Positions 43,796 through 53,489 of a stretch of DNA of 64,000 nt are shown here, piece after piece. The notes below the pieces were generated by a model. The model was given only the letters and a program-made list of their open reading frames with translations, did no database searches and had not been told where the DNA came from. The stretch lies in contig NZ_RCVQ01000003.1 of the NCBI RefSeq assembly GCF_016107285.1, forward strand, positions 522,735-586,734, read 5' to 3'. Each line of letters starts with the position of its first letter. Positions within the stretch are counted from its first letter, which is position 1. Source of the DNA: Roseomonas sp. KE0001 (lineage in GTDB: Bacteria > Pseudomonadota > Alphaproteobacteria > Acetobacterales > Acetobacteraceae). Made by a program: the position numbers and the translations under genes.

Positions 43796-45379
43796 ATGGC
43801 CATCCATCATCCCAGCTTCGGCAAGCTGGACGACGACCGCATCATCTTCTTCGACACCACGCTGCGCGACGGCGAGCAGTCGCCCGGCTTCTCCATGAAC
43901 CTGGAGGAGAAGCTGCGCATGGCCGAGGCCCTGTCCGAGCTGGGCGTCGACGTCATGGAGGCCGGCTTCGCCATCGCCTCGCCGGGCGATTTCGACAGCG
44001 TGCATTCCATCGCCACCCGCTTCGCCAAGGACGGGCCGGTGGTGGCCAGCCTGAGCCGCGCCGCCCAGGCCGACATCCTGCGCTCGGCCGAGGCGGTGAA
44101 GCCTGCCGCGCGGGGCCGCATCCACATCGTCCTCGCCACCTCCGACCTGCACATGCGCGTCAAGCTGCGCATGTCGCGCGAGGAGGTGCTGGAGCTGATC
44201 CACAGCAGCGTGACGCTCGGCCGCAACCATGCCGAGGATGTCGAGTGGAGCGCCGAGGATGGCAGCCGCAGCGACATCGACTTCCTCTGCCGCTGCGTCG
44301 AGACCGCCATCAAGGCGGGCGCGACCACCATCAACATCCCCGACACCGTCGGCTACTCCATGCCGGAGGACATGGCGGCGATCTTCCGGGCGCTGCGCGA
44401 GCGGGTGCCGGGCGCGGATCAGGTGATCCTCTCGGCGCACAATCACAACGACCTCGGCATGGCGGTGGCCAATACCATCGCCGCCATCCAGGCCGGCGCG
44501 CGGCAGATCGAGAGCACGATCAACGGCATCGGCGAGCGGGCCGGCAATGCCAGCCTGGAGGAGGTGGCGATGGCGCTGCGCACGCGCCATGACGCGCTGC
44601 CCTACCGGACCAACATCGTCACCCAGAACATCCTCCGCACCAGCAAGCTGCTGGCCACCATCACCGGCTTCGACGTGCAGCCGAACAAGGCGATCGTCGG
44701 CCGCAACGCCTTCGCGCACGAGAGCGGCATCCACCAGGACGGCGTGCTCAAGGACAAGTCCACCTATGAGATCATGACGCCCGAGAGCGTCGGCTGGACG
44801 ACCAACTCCATCGTGCTCGGCAAGCATTCCGGCCGCGCCGCCTTCCGCGACAAGCTGGCCGGGCTCGGCTACACGCTGGGCGACAATCAGCTGAACGATG
44901 CCTTCCGGCGCTTCAAGGACCTGGCCGACCGCAAGAAGACGGTGTTCGACGAGGACATCATCGCCCTGGTCGATGACGAGGTGGTGCGCATCAAGGACCG
45001 GGTGAAGCTGCTGGCGCTCACCGTCGCCACCGGCATCGGCACGCGGCCGACCGCGAGCGTCGCGCTGGAGGTGGATGGCGAGCAGTGCGACGGCGTGGCC
45101 GGCGGCGACGGCGCGGTGGATGCCACCTTCAACGCCCTGCAACAAGTGGTGCCGCACCGCGCCGAGCTGAAGCTCTATGCCGTGCAGTCCGTCACCGGCG
45201 GCACCGATGCCCAGGCCCGTGTCACCGTGCGGCTGGAGGAGGACGGCAAGCTCGTGGACGGGCAGGGGGCGGATACCGATACCATCATCGCCTCGGCCCG
45301 GGCCTATGTGCACGCCCTCAACAAGCTGCTGGCCAAGCGCGCCCGCACCGCGCCGCCGGAGATCATGCGCAGCGCCTGA
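43796..45379 (+). CDS. leuA: LeuA, 2-isopropylmalate synthase
   Basis: 527 residues. First committed enzyme of leucine synthesis. HMGL-like barrel: DTTLRDGEQSPGFSM with the metal Asp, SAHNHNDLGMAVANT, and RAGNASLEEVAMA; then an allosteric C-terminal domain ending KRARTAPPEIM. Preceded by a Leu-rich leader peptide and hairpins, so probably controlled by attenuation as well as feedback. Followed by a strong terminator. Confidence 0.96.
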   Translation: MAIHHPSFGKLDDDRIIFFDTTLRDGEQSPGFSMNLEEKLRMAEALSELGVDVMEAGFAIASPGDFDSVHSIATRFAKDGPVVASLSRAAQADILRSAEAVKPAARGRIHIVLATSDLHMRVKLRMSREEVLELIHSSVTLGRNHAEDVEWSAEDGSRSDIDFLCRCVETAIKAGATTINIPDTVGYSMPEDMAAIFRALRERVPGADQVILSAHNHNDLGMAVANTIAAIQAGARQIESTINGIGERAGNASLEEVAMALRTRHDALPYRTNIVTQNILRTSKLLATITGFDVQPNKAIVGRNAFAHESGIHQDGVLKDKSTYEIMTPESVGWTTNSIVLGKHSGRAAFRDKLAGLGYTLGDNQLNDAFRRFKDLADRKKTVFDEDIIALVDDEVVRIKDRVKLLALTVATGIGTRPTASVALEVDGEQCDGVAGGDGAVDATFNALQQVVPHRAELKLYAVQSVTGGTDAQARVTVRLEEDGKLVDGQGADTDTIIASARAYVHALNKLLAKRARTAPPEIMRSA

Positions 45380-45401
45380 TCCGGCGCGCCGAGACAAGAA
45401 A

Positions 45402-45429
45402 AGGCCGGGGAAGTCGCCCTCCCCGGCCT
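45402..45429. terminator. Bidirectional terminator between leuA and lipoprotein gene
   Basis: AGGCCGGGGA (45402-45411) and TCCCCGGCCT (45420-45429) pair in ten base pairs with an eight-base loop. On the minus strand it is followed by TTTTCTTG, a good U-tract, so it terminates the lipoprotein gene and probably also leuA. Confidence 0.85.
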
Positions 45430-45471
45430 GTTCCGTCCCTGGTGGCCGGGTGCGCGCTCAGCGCCCGGGGC

Positions 45472-45711
45472 TCAGCGCCAGGCCGGCCGGCCCAGATTGA
45501 CCTGGTCCGAGCTGGTGGCGGCACCGCCCAGGGCACCGACGCCACCGCCGATCAGCGCACCCGTGCCGGCATTGCCGGAGAGGGAGCCGATGGCGGCACC
45601 CGTGCCGGCGCCCAGCAGGCCGCCCGAGGCGGCGCGATCACCGGTGCTGTAGCCGCAGGCCGAGAGGCCGAGGCCGGCCAGGGCCAGGAGCAGGAGAGGG
45701 GCTTTCCGCAT
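45472..45711 (-). CDS. Glycine-zipper lipoprotein
   Basis: 79 residues. Lipoprotein signal MRKAPLLLLALAGLGLSACGYS with the lipobox LSAC, Cys19 as the lipidation site; the rest is a glycine-zipper (SGGLLGAGTGAAIGSLSG, TGALIGGGVGALGGAA), similar to the YMGG-like small proteins of the outer membrane. Ends VNLGRPAWR. Confidence 0.85.
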   Translation of the reverse strand: MRKAPLLLLALAGLGLSACGYSTGDRAASGGLLGAGTGAAIGSLSGNAGTGALIGGGVGALGGAATSSDQVNLGRPAWR

Positions 45712-45821
45712 TCGCTGTGCTTCCTTTGTCTGCAGGAACTTGCGGCTGTGTAACGCGCTCCTGGGTTGAAGGTTGCCGAGGTGTCATTCTTGGCACGGCA
45801 TGGCTCACGATTGCGGCTTGA

Positions 45822-46964
<1,143 letters not shown>

Positions 46965-46981
46965 GGTATAAAGGCGCCGGG

Positions 46982-46999
46982 CCCGCCCAAGGCGGGTTT
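46982..46999 (+). terminator. Terminator-like hairpin between mreB and mreC
   Basis: CCCGCC-CAA-GGCGGG followed by TTT, in the 46-base gap between the mreB stop and the TTG of mreC. Short (six pairs), it could reduce downstream transcription so that MreB exceeds MreC. Confidence 0.45.
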
Positions 47000-47010
47000 C
47001 TGGAGGCCGC

Positions 47011-47874
47011 TTGATCCGTCTCAGCATACCGCTGCGCCAGGCCCTGTCCCGCCTGTTCCTGCCGATGCTCCTGGCGGTGGCGCTGGGCCTGGTGCTGCTC
47101 GGCAAGGCCGATCCGGCGCTGGTCGAGCGCGGGCGCATGGCCCTGGCCGACGCCCTCACCCCCTTCTACGTCCTGCTGACCCGGCCGGCCGGGGCGGTGC
47201 GCGGCGCCCTGCAGGAGCTGCGGCAGATTTCCGAGATCCAGGCCGAGAACCGGCGCCTGCGGGAGGAGAACGGGCGGCTGCACCGCTGGCAGGCCGCCGC
47301 CCTGGCGCTGGAGACGGAGAACGCCCTGCTGCGCCGCCAGCTCCGCTTCATCCCCGATCCGCCCGCGGCCTTCCAGACCGCCCGTGTCGTCGCCGATGCC
47401 GGTGGCACCTACGCCCGGGCGGTGCTGCTGGCCACGCCGCCGGGCGTCACGCTGCGCAAGGGGCAGGTGGCGCTGGACGAGAACGGGCTCGCCGGGCGCG
47501 TCACCGAGGTCGGCAGCCGCTCGGCCCGCGTCCTGCTGCTCACCGACATGAACAGCCGCCTCCCCGTGGCGCTGGAGGACAGCCGGTCCCGCGCCATCCT
47601 GGCCGGCACCAACGGCGCCCGGCCGCGCCTGCAGCACTGGCCGGAGGGCAGCCCCCCGCGCGAGGGCGAGCGGGTGGTGACCAGCGCCGAGGCCGGCATC
47701 TTTCCCGCCGGCCTGCCGGTGGGCGTGGTCCGCTGGCCGGAGGGCGGGGCGCCCGAGGTGGAGCTGTTCGCCCGTCTGGAGCGGCTGGACCTGCTGCGGA
47801 TCTTCGATTTCGGGCTGTCCGGCATCCTGCCGCCCGAGGCGGTCGCCCGGCCCGAAGCGCGCGGCCGTCCTTGA
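47011..47874 (+). CDS. mreC: MreC, rod-shape periplasmic scaffold
   Basis: 287 residues from a TTG with TGGAGG eight bases upstream. One N-terminal membrane helix (LFLPMLLAVALGLVLLG), a coiled coil at about 65-112, then the MreC beta-domain with LDENGLAGRVTEVGSRSARVLLLTD and EVELFARLERLDLLRI near the end. Links MreB to PBP2. Confidence 0.95.
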   Translation: MIRLSIPLRQALSRLFLPMLLAVALGLVLLGKADPALVERGRMALADALTPFYVLLTRPAGAVRGALQELRQISEIQAENRRLREENGRLHRWQAAALALETENALLRRQLRFIPDPPAAFQTARVVADAGGTYARAVLLATPPGVTLRKGQVALDENGLAGRVTEVGSRSARVLLLTDMNSRLPVALEDSRSRAILAGTNGARPRLQHWPEGSPPREGERVVTSAEAGIFPAGLPVGVVRWPEGGAPEVELFARLERLDLLRIFDFGLSGILPPEAVARPEARGRP

Positions 47875-47890
47875 GCCGGGGCGGGCGGGC

Positions 47891-48433
47891 ATGGTGCTGA
47901 GCGGCGGCCGGCAATCGCCCCCGGGGCTGCTGACGCGGCTCGATGCCCTGGCGCGCGCCGCCTGCCCGGCGGCCGGCACGGCCCTGCTGATGGTGCTGCT
48001 CTCCGCGCCCACCGGCCTGCCCTCGGCGGTGCCGGCCGTGGCGCTCGGCTGCGTCTTCTTCTGGTCCCTGTTCCGCCCCGCCGTCATGCCGCCGCCCGCC
48101 TGCTTCGCCCTGGGCCTGCTGCAGGACCTGCTGGGCTTCGCGCCGCTCGGCATCGGCGTGCTGACCCTGCTGCTCACCCATGGCACGGTGCTGCGCCTGC
48201 GCCGCCTGCTGGCCCGGCAGCCCTTCGCGCTGGTCTGGCTGGCCTTCTCGGGCTTCGCCCTGGCCGCGGCGGGGCTCGGCTGGCTGCTCACGGCGCTGCT
48301 GGGCTGGCGGCTGCCCTCGCCGGTTCCGGCGCTGGTGCAGGGCGCCCTCAGCCTTGGCCTCTATCCCGCCCTCGCGGCGCCACTCACCGCGCTGCACCGG
48401 GCGATGCGCCGGGCCGAGGAGACGGCCGGGTGA
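47891..48433 (+). CDS. mreD: MreD, rod-shape membrane protein
   Basis: 180 residues, four to five membrane spans, e.g. LLMVLLSAPTGLPSAVPAVALGCVFFW, ALGLLQDLLGFAPLGIGVLTLLLTHG. The second motif is the MreD signature region. Ends inside the mrdA start (GTGA overlap). MreC-MreD activates the PBP2-RodA pair. Confidence 0.9.
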   Translation: MVLSGGRQSPPGLLTRLDALARAACPAAGTALLMVLLSAPTGLPSAVPAVALGCVFFWSLFRPAVMPPPACFALGLLQDLLGFAPLGIGVLTLLLTHGTVLRLRRLLARQPFALVWLAFSGFALAAAGLGWLLTALLGWRLPSPVPALVQGALSLGLYPALAAPLTALHRAMRRAEETAG

Positions 48434-50328
48434 GCCGGCGTGAGGAGGAGCGGCGTCGCGCCCTCTTCACCCGCCGCGCCCTGCTGCTCGGCGCCGGGCA
48501 GCTCGGCCTGCTCGGCTTCCTGGGTTACCGGCTGCAGAAGCTGCAGCTGGAGGAGGGCGAGCGCTATGCCACCCTGGCCGAGGAGAACCGCATCTCCACC
48601 CGGCTGCTGGCACCGCCGCGCGGCCGCATCCTGGACCGCGCCGGCCGCGTGGTCGCCGCCAACGCGCTGAACTGGCGCGTGCTGCTGACCGCCGAGCAGG
48701 CGGAGGATGTCGGCGCCACGCTCGCGACCCTTAGCCGGCTGCTGCCCCTGGCCGAGGGCGAGGTGGCGCGGATCGAGCGCGACATCCGCCGCCGCCGCCG
48801 CTTCGTGCCGGTGGTGGTGCAGGAGTTCCTGAGCTGGGAGGAGATGGCTCGCATCGAGGCCAATGCCCCCGACCTTCCCGGCATCAGCGTCGATGTCGGC
48901 ACCACGCGGACCTATCCGCTGGCCGAGCATCTGGCGCATGTCGTGGGCTATGTCGCCCCTCCGGCGGAAGCCGACATGGATGGCGACCCGCTGCTCAGCC
49001 TGCCCGGCATCCGCGTCGGCCGCGCCGGCATCGAGCGGCATCACGAGCGCGTGCTGCGGGGCCGCGCCGGCACGGTGCAGATGGAGGTGAACGCGGTGGG
49101 CCGCGTCATCCGCGAACTGGACCGGCGGGAGGGCGTGGCGGGGCGGGAGGTGCGGATCTCGGTCGATGCCGGGCTGCAGAAGGCGGTGCGCGACCGCATC
49201 GAGGAGGGCACCAGCGTCGTCGTGATGGATGCGCGGAACGGCGAGGTGCTGGCCATGGCCAGCCAGCCGGGCTTCGATCCCAACCTGTTCAGCTCCGGCA
49301 TCTCGGCGGCGCAATGGCGGGAATGGACGCGCAGCCGCGCCACGCCGCTGATCAACAAGACCACCAATGGCCTCTACGCGCCCGGCTCCACCTTCAAGAT
49401 GGTGGTCGGCCTGGCGGCACTGGAGGCCAGGGTCGTCACGCCCACCGACCGCCTGACCTGCCCGGGGCATTACGACCTGGGCGACAGCCGCTTCCACTGC
49501 TGGAACCGGCGCGGCCACGGCGCGCTGGACCTGCGCGGGGCGCTGAAGCAATCCTGCGACGTCTACTTCTACGAGGTGGCGCGGCGGCTCGGCATCGACC
49601 GCATCGCCGCCATGGCGAAGCGGCTGGGCCTCGGCGTCGAGCTGGAGATCGAACTGCCTGGAACCCGCCCCGGCTTCGTGCCGACGCGGGAATGGCGCAC
49701 CCGGCAGGGCAAGCCCTGGAACCTGGGCGACACGGTGGTGCACGGCATCGGCCAGGGCTTCTATCAGCTCACCCCGCTCTCGCTCGCCACCATGGCGGCG
49801 CGGCTGGCCAGCGGGCGGGCGGTGCAGCCGCACCTGACCCAGGCCATCGGCGGCCGGCCGGTCATGGGCGCCCGGGCGGAGGACTGGCCCTCCCTCGGCC
49901 TGGCCGAGCGTGACCTGAAGCTGGTCCGGGAGGCGATGTGGGCGGTGGTGAACGAGGCCGGGGGCACCGCGCGGGTGGCGCAGCTGCCGCCGGGCCTCGG
50001 CGCGCTGGCCGGCAAGACCGGCACCACCCAGGTGCGGCGCGTCAGCCGGGAGCAGCGGGAGCGGGGCTTCCGGGTCGAGAGCCAGCCACGCGAATGGCGG
50101 CCGCACGCCCTCTTCGTGGCCTTCGCGCCCTATGACGATCCGCGCTACGCCATCTCGGTGGTGGTCGAGCACGGCACCAGCGGCTCGGGCGCGGCGGCGC
50201 CGCTGGCGCGGGAGGTGATGGTGGAGGTGATGACCCGGCTGCGGCCGCCCGCCGCGCCGCAGGCCGGAGGCGCCGCGGAGGCGGGGCGGCTCGCGGAGGC
50301 GCCGCCGCCGGCGAGAGGCCGGCCGTGA
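48430..50328 (+). CDS. mrdA: MrdA/PBP2, elongation-specific D,D-transpeptidase
   Basis: 632 residues from a GTG overlapping the mreD stop. N-terminal helix LLLGAGQLGLLGFLGYRL, PBP dimer domain starting with ARLLAPPRGRILDRAG-like RG segment, transpeptidase with active-site GSTFKMVVGL, SCD (KQSCDVYF) and KTGTTQV. Crosslinks lateral wall with RodA. Confidence 0.96.
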   Translation: MSRREEERRRALFTRRALLLGAGQLGLLGFLGYRLQKLQLEEGERYATLAEENRISTRLLAPPRGRILDRAGRVVAANALNWRVLLTAEQAEDVGATLATLSRLLPLAEGEVARIERDIRRRRRFVPVVVQEFLSWEEMARIEANAPDLPGISVDVGTTRTYPLAEHLAHVVGYVAPPAEADMDGDPLLSLPGIRVGRAGIERHHERVLRGRAGTVQMEVNAVGRVIRELDRREGVAGREVRISVDAGLQKAVRDRIEEGTSVVVMDARNGEVLAMASQPGFDPNLFSSGISAAQWREWTRSRATPLINKTTNGLYAPGSTFKMVVGLAALEARVVTPTDRLTCPGHYDLGDSRFHCWNRRGHGALDLRGALKQSCDVYFYEVARRLGIDRIAAMAKRLGLGVELEIELPGTRPGFVPTREWRTRQGKPWNLGDTVVHGIGQGFYQLTPLSLATMAARLASGRAVQPHLTQAIGGRPVMGARAEDWPSLGLAERDLKLVREAMWAVVNEAGGTARVAQLPPGLGALAGKTGTTQVRRVSREQRERGFRVESQPREWRPHALFVAFAPYDDPRYAISVVVEHGTSGSGAAAPLAREVMVEVMTRLRPPAAPQAGGAAEAGRLAEAPPPARGRP

Positions 50329-51473
50329 CGGTCTTCGAGCGCCGCCTGCTGACGCGCAACCGCGGCCCCGGCCTGCTGGAGAAGTTCTGGCTGATCCCCT
50401 GGGGCTTCGTGCTGCTGCTCTGCGCCATCGCCGCTGTCGGCTATGTCGCGCTCTATTCCGCCGGCGGCGGCTCGCCCGAGCCTTATGCCGGCCGCCATGC
50501 CCTGCGCTTCGGCTTCGGCCTGGTGCTGATGCTGGGCCTGGCCATGACCGATCTGCGGCTGGTCGCGCGGCTGTCCTGGGCAGGCTATGCGCTGGGCGTG
50601 GGGCTGCTGGTCCTCGTCGCGCTGCACGGCCAGGTGGGGAAGGGGGCGCAGCGCTGGATCGAGCTGGGTCCCTTCCAGCTGCAGCCTTCCGAGCTGATGA
50701 AGATCCTGCTGGTCCTGGCCCTGGCGGCGTGGTTCCACCGCGCCGGCGAGGAGCGGATCGGGCAGCCGCTGTTCCTCGTCCCGCCGCTGCTGGCCGTGCT
50801 GCTGCCGGTCGGGCTGATCCTGAAGCAGCCCAACCTGGGCACCGGCCTGATCACGCTGATGGTCGGCGGCGCCGTGTTCTGGGCGGCCGGGGTGCGGTGG
50901 TGGAAGTTCGCCCTGGTGGGCGGCGCGGCCCTGGCCATCGCGCCCCTGGCCTATGAGCGCCTGCGCGACTACCAGAAGGCCCGCATCCTGGTCTTCCTCG
51001 ATCCGGAGAGCGATCCGCTCGGATCCGGCTACAACATCATCCAGTCGAAGATCGCGCTGGGCTCGGGCGGGCTCTGGGGCAAGGGCTTCCTGCAGGGGAC
51101 GCAGGGGCACCTGAACTTCCTGCCGGAGAAGCAGACCGACTTCATCTTCACGATGTGGGCCGAGGAGTTCGGCCTGGTCGGCTCGCTGGCCGTGCTGGCC
51201 CTGCTGGCGCTGGTGGTGATCTTCGCGCTGCTGACGGCGCTGCGCTGCCGCAGCCAGTACGGGCGGCTGGTCGCCCTGGGGCTTGGGGTGAACTACTTCC
51301 TCTATGTCTTCGTGAACATCGCCATGGTCACCGGCAGCATTCCGGTGGGCGGTGTTCCGCTGCCGCTGATCAGCCATGGCGGCTCGGCCATGCTGACCAG
51401 CATGGTGGGCTTCGGCCTGCTGGCCTCCGTCCATGTGCATCGGGACACGGAATTTGGCGCGGGCGGCGATTAG
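50325..51473 (+). CDS. rodA: RodA, elongation peptidoglycan glycosyltransferase (SEDS)
   Basis: 382 residues, GTG start overlapping the mrdA stop. Ten or so membrane helices; SEDS signature IPVGGVPLPLISHGGSAML near the C-terminus and GAQRWIELGPFQLQPSELMK in the periplasmic loop. The partner of PBP2 for lateral wall synthesis; last gene of the mre operon. Confidence 0.96.
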   Translation: MTVFERRLLTRNRGPGLLEKFWLIPWGFVLLLCAIAAVGYVALYSAGGGSPEPYAGRHALRFGFGLVLMLGLAMTDLRLVARLSWAGYALGVGLLVLVALHGQVGKGAQRWIELGPFQLQPSELMKILLVLALAAWFHRAGEERIGQPLFLVPPLLAVLLPVGLILKQPNLGTGLITLMVGGAVFWAAGVRWWKFALVGGAALAIAPLAYERLRDYQKARILVFLDPESDPLGSGYNIIQSKIALGSGGLWGKGFLQGTQGHLNFLPEKQTDFIFTMWAEEFGLVGSLAVLALLALVVIFALLTALRCRSQYGRLVALGLGVNYFLYVFVNIAMVTGSIPVGGVPLPLISHGGSAMLTSMVGFGLLASVHVHRDTEFGAGGD

Positions 51474-51548
51474 GGGGTTGCCAAGCCGGGCGGATGCGGT
51501 AAAAGCCGCCCCCACGGAACGGCGGCCATCACCGCCGAGATCCGGGTG

Positions 51549-51624
<76 letters not shown>

Positions 51625-51681
51625 ACGCCTTCAATGACTTAGAGTGATTTAGAAGAGTGGCCAAATGCGGGCAGCCTCTTC

Positions 51682-51702
51682 TGCGGACTCACTGCGGACT
51701 CA
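51682..51702. repeat. Direct repeat TGCGGACTCA x2 near the left attachment site
   Basis: TGCGGACTCA occurs at 51682 and 51693, eleven bases apart, about 60 bases inside the tRNA junction. Spacing of one helical turn suggests binding sites for integrase arms or an excision factor. The TerS gene ends inside the first copy. Confidence 0.4.
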
Positions 51703-52288
51703 GCGGCAGCTCACTCTTCTCCATCGTATCGCCGGCTGGCCGGGGCTGCTCCATACCTGACATCAGGTGCTGAAGGTCGCGGACCAAGTTCCTCTGAAAC
51801 GTGTCCACTGAGCCGCGGATCGAGCGCACAACAGGCTCGGGTAGCCCATGCGTGCGGCCGATTTGACCAGGAAGGCTCTGGAGTGCCTTGCCGAGGTTTG
51901 AGAAGGCCGCGCCTAGAGCTTCCCGCACCTCCGAGGCTTGCACGAGGAAGCCGGCCTCCCGGGCCATCTCCAGCTCCAGACGGCGCTTACGGACCAGCGC
52001 CAGGGCCTGCTGCGGCGTGAAGTCGGTGTCATCAGCGGCGGCGCCTTCCTGGCCGGTAAGCGGCAATCGGTACTGCTCCAACCGCTCCCTTCGCTCCCGC
52101 TGTGCCTCCAGCTCGGCTTCCTCTTTGTGCTGCAGGTGCGCCATCACCTGGTCCGCATCGAACTGCCACTCGACGCCATAACTTCCGCGCGTATGAACAG
52201 GAAAAGCAGGGTCCTTGCGGATCCATTCGTGCAGCGTAGACAAAGAGACAGACAGTATCGTCGCCAGCTCAGATTTATTGACCAGCAT
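51689..52288 (-). CDS. Phage terminase small subunit, Nu1-like
   Basis: 199 residues from ATG 52288 with TTGGAGGATC before it. N-terminal winged-helix MLVNKSELATILSVSLSTLHEWIRK followed by a DADQVMAHLQ element and a long charged helix, the layout of lambda Nu1 (DNA-binding small terminase). The C-terminal half is helical with an ESLPGQIG-like segment for assembly. Recognises the packaging site. No large terminase nearby. Satellite small terminases of this type redirect helper packaging. Confidence 0.82.
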   Translation of the reverse strand: MLVNKSELATILSVSLSTLHEWIRKDPAFPVHTRGSYGVEWQFDADQVMAHLQHKEEAELEAQRERRERLEQYRLPLTGQEGAAADDTDFTPQQALALVRKRRLELEMAREAGFLVQASEVREALGAAFSNLGKALQSLPGQIGRTHGLPEPVVRSIRGSVDTFQRNLVRDLQHLMSGMEQPRPAGDTMEKSELPLSPQ

Positions 52289-52452
52289 TCCAGATCCTCC
52301 AATCATCGACGCAGTCCACAACTTAGGGTCTGTCTTTCTATATCAGACGGAGTCTGAAACCGGGCGCGAATTACCCCCCGGTCCAGGACCCCCTTTGGAA
52401 GGACCCGTTGGGGGGGGTGGGGGAGGCAGGCAGATCGCCTGCCATCCGTGGC

Positions 52453-53178
52453 CTACCGCCTCCTGGCCGTCGCCAGAGCATGGCGCAGCGCCTTGCGGAA
52501 CTCGTCGGTCAGCGCAGCTTCAGCAGCCTCGCGCACGATGCCGTAGAGGTCGAAGATCGGTTCGTAGCGCGGCTGCGATCCGAAACCGTAGACGGGCACC
52601 ACGTTCCGGCCGATCCGCTCGTAGACAGCCGGCTTCAGCCCGCCACGATTGGTGCCGGGACGGATCGCGAAATACTTTTCATTGCGACGCTTTCCCTGTC
52701 CGCGACGTCGGAATGCGCTTGTGCCGTCCAATGCCTTGACGACCGACAGGACCTTCGTGAGTTGCCCTTTGTTGATGTTGCGGTAAGCATCGAGTTCCGC
52801 AGCCAGCCCCGGCATCAGGAACTTTCCCGGCGCCAGGATGCCCGCGGCGCGGAGGATGAGCTCCGATTTCTTGAGAGCCCGCGGCCCTCCGATGATGTTC
52901 GGCGCCAGATACCGACTGGTGGCCGCGCCGTTTGACGCCCTGTCGCGCAGATGTACCGCCGCGACCAGATCCGTTCTGGTCGCTGGCTTGACGTAATTGC
53001 TCCGCATGGTGAAGGGCGTCGGCTTGTCGAAGATGCTGGGCATCTCCCGTGCGACGGCCCTCTGACCAGCCTGCGCCGACCTAGTCAGCGCCAGCGCCGT
53101 GGCGAATGGAATCTGCCGTTTCTCCAGATCATTCAGCGTGCGGATAAGAGGGCGAAAATCCGCCTTGATGTCGAACAT
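52453..53178 (-). CDS. Phage minor tail-like protein (gpZ type)
   Basis: 241 residues from ATG 53178 with strong AGGAGG nine bases upstream. N-terminus MFDIKADFRPLIRTLNDL, then an arginine/alanine-rich body with QIPFATALALTRSAQAGQRAV and a C-terminal DEFRKALRHALATARRR. It resembles lambda minor tail protein Z and related phage proteins, but similarity by eye only. The role in a satellite is unclear; it may be structural or a remnant. Confidence 0.55.
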   Translation of the reverse strand: MFDIKADFRPLIRTLNDLEKRQIPFATALALTRSAQAGQRAVAREMPSIFDKPTPFTMRSNYVKPATRTDLVAAVHLRDRASNGAATSRYLAPNIIGGPRALKKSELILRAAGILAPGKFLMPGLAAELDAYRNINKGQLTKVLSVVKALDGTSAFRRRGQGKRRNEKYFAIRPGTNRGGLKPAVYERIGRNVVPVYGFGSQPRYEPIFDLYGIVREAAEAALTDEFRKALRHALATARRR

Positions 53179-53383
53179 TCGGAAGCCTCCTGAGCTTTCC
53201 ATGATGGCCGCCAGCGACAATGCACGACGGTCGATATACAACCTAAGAGAGAAATCCCTGACCCTGGGATTAGCCCTAATCCTCAACTATTTAGTGTGTT
53301 CAGCGTGAGGCCAATTGCCCCGGATCGGACCCAAATTCCTCTTTCATTCTCCCACCTTTCTTCCTTTATCTATCCAGAAATCC

Positions 53384-53458
53384 GTGTTCCAGTGTTCCCG
53401 TGTTCCAACCGTTTATTATCAATGGCTTGTACGGAACACAGGGTTTTCTTCGTGTTCC
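53384..53458. repeat. GTGTTCC iteron cluster, candidate replication origin
   Basis: GTGTTCC at 53384, 53392 and 53400 (8-base period), then inverted GGAACAC at 53433 and direct GTGTTCC at 53452. It lies in an AT-rich, gene-free stretch between the DUF927 gene and the tail gene. The five copies in 75 bases, next to primase and helicase genes, resemble iterons such as the TGTTCACC boxes used by P4 alpha protein. The rest of 53179-53489 holds nothing else I can name. Confidence 0.55.
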
Positions 53459-53489
53459 AAATCGAGGCTTTTTGGCACACAAACCGGGG

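Noticed and set aside
52395..52435. G-run (eight Gs, then five) as a quadruplex or phase-variation tract
   Set aside because: It is between genes after the tail stop and no reading frame crosses it; no support for a function.
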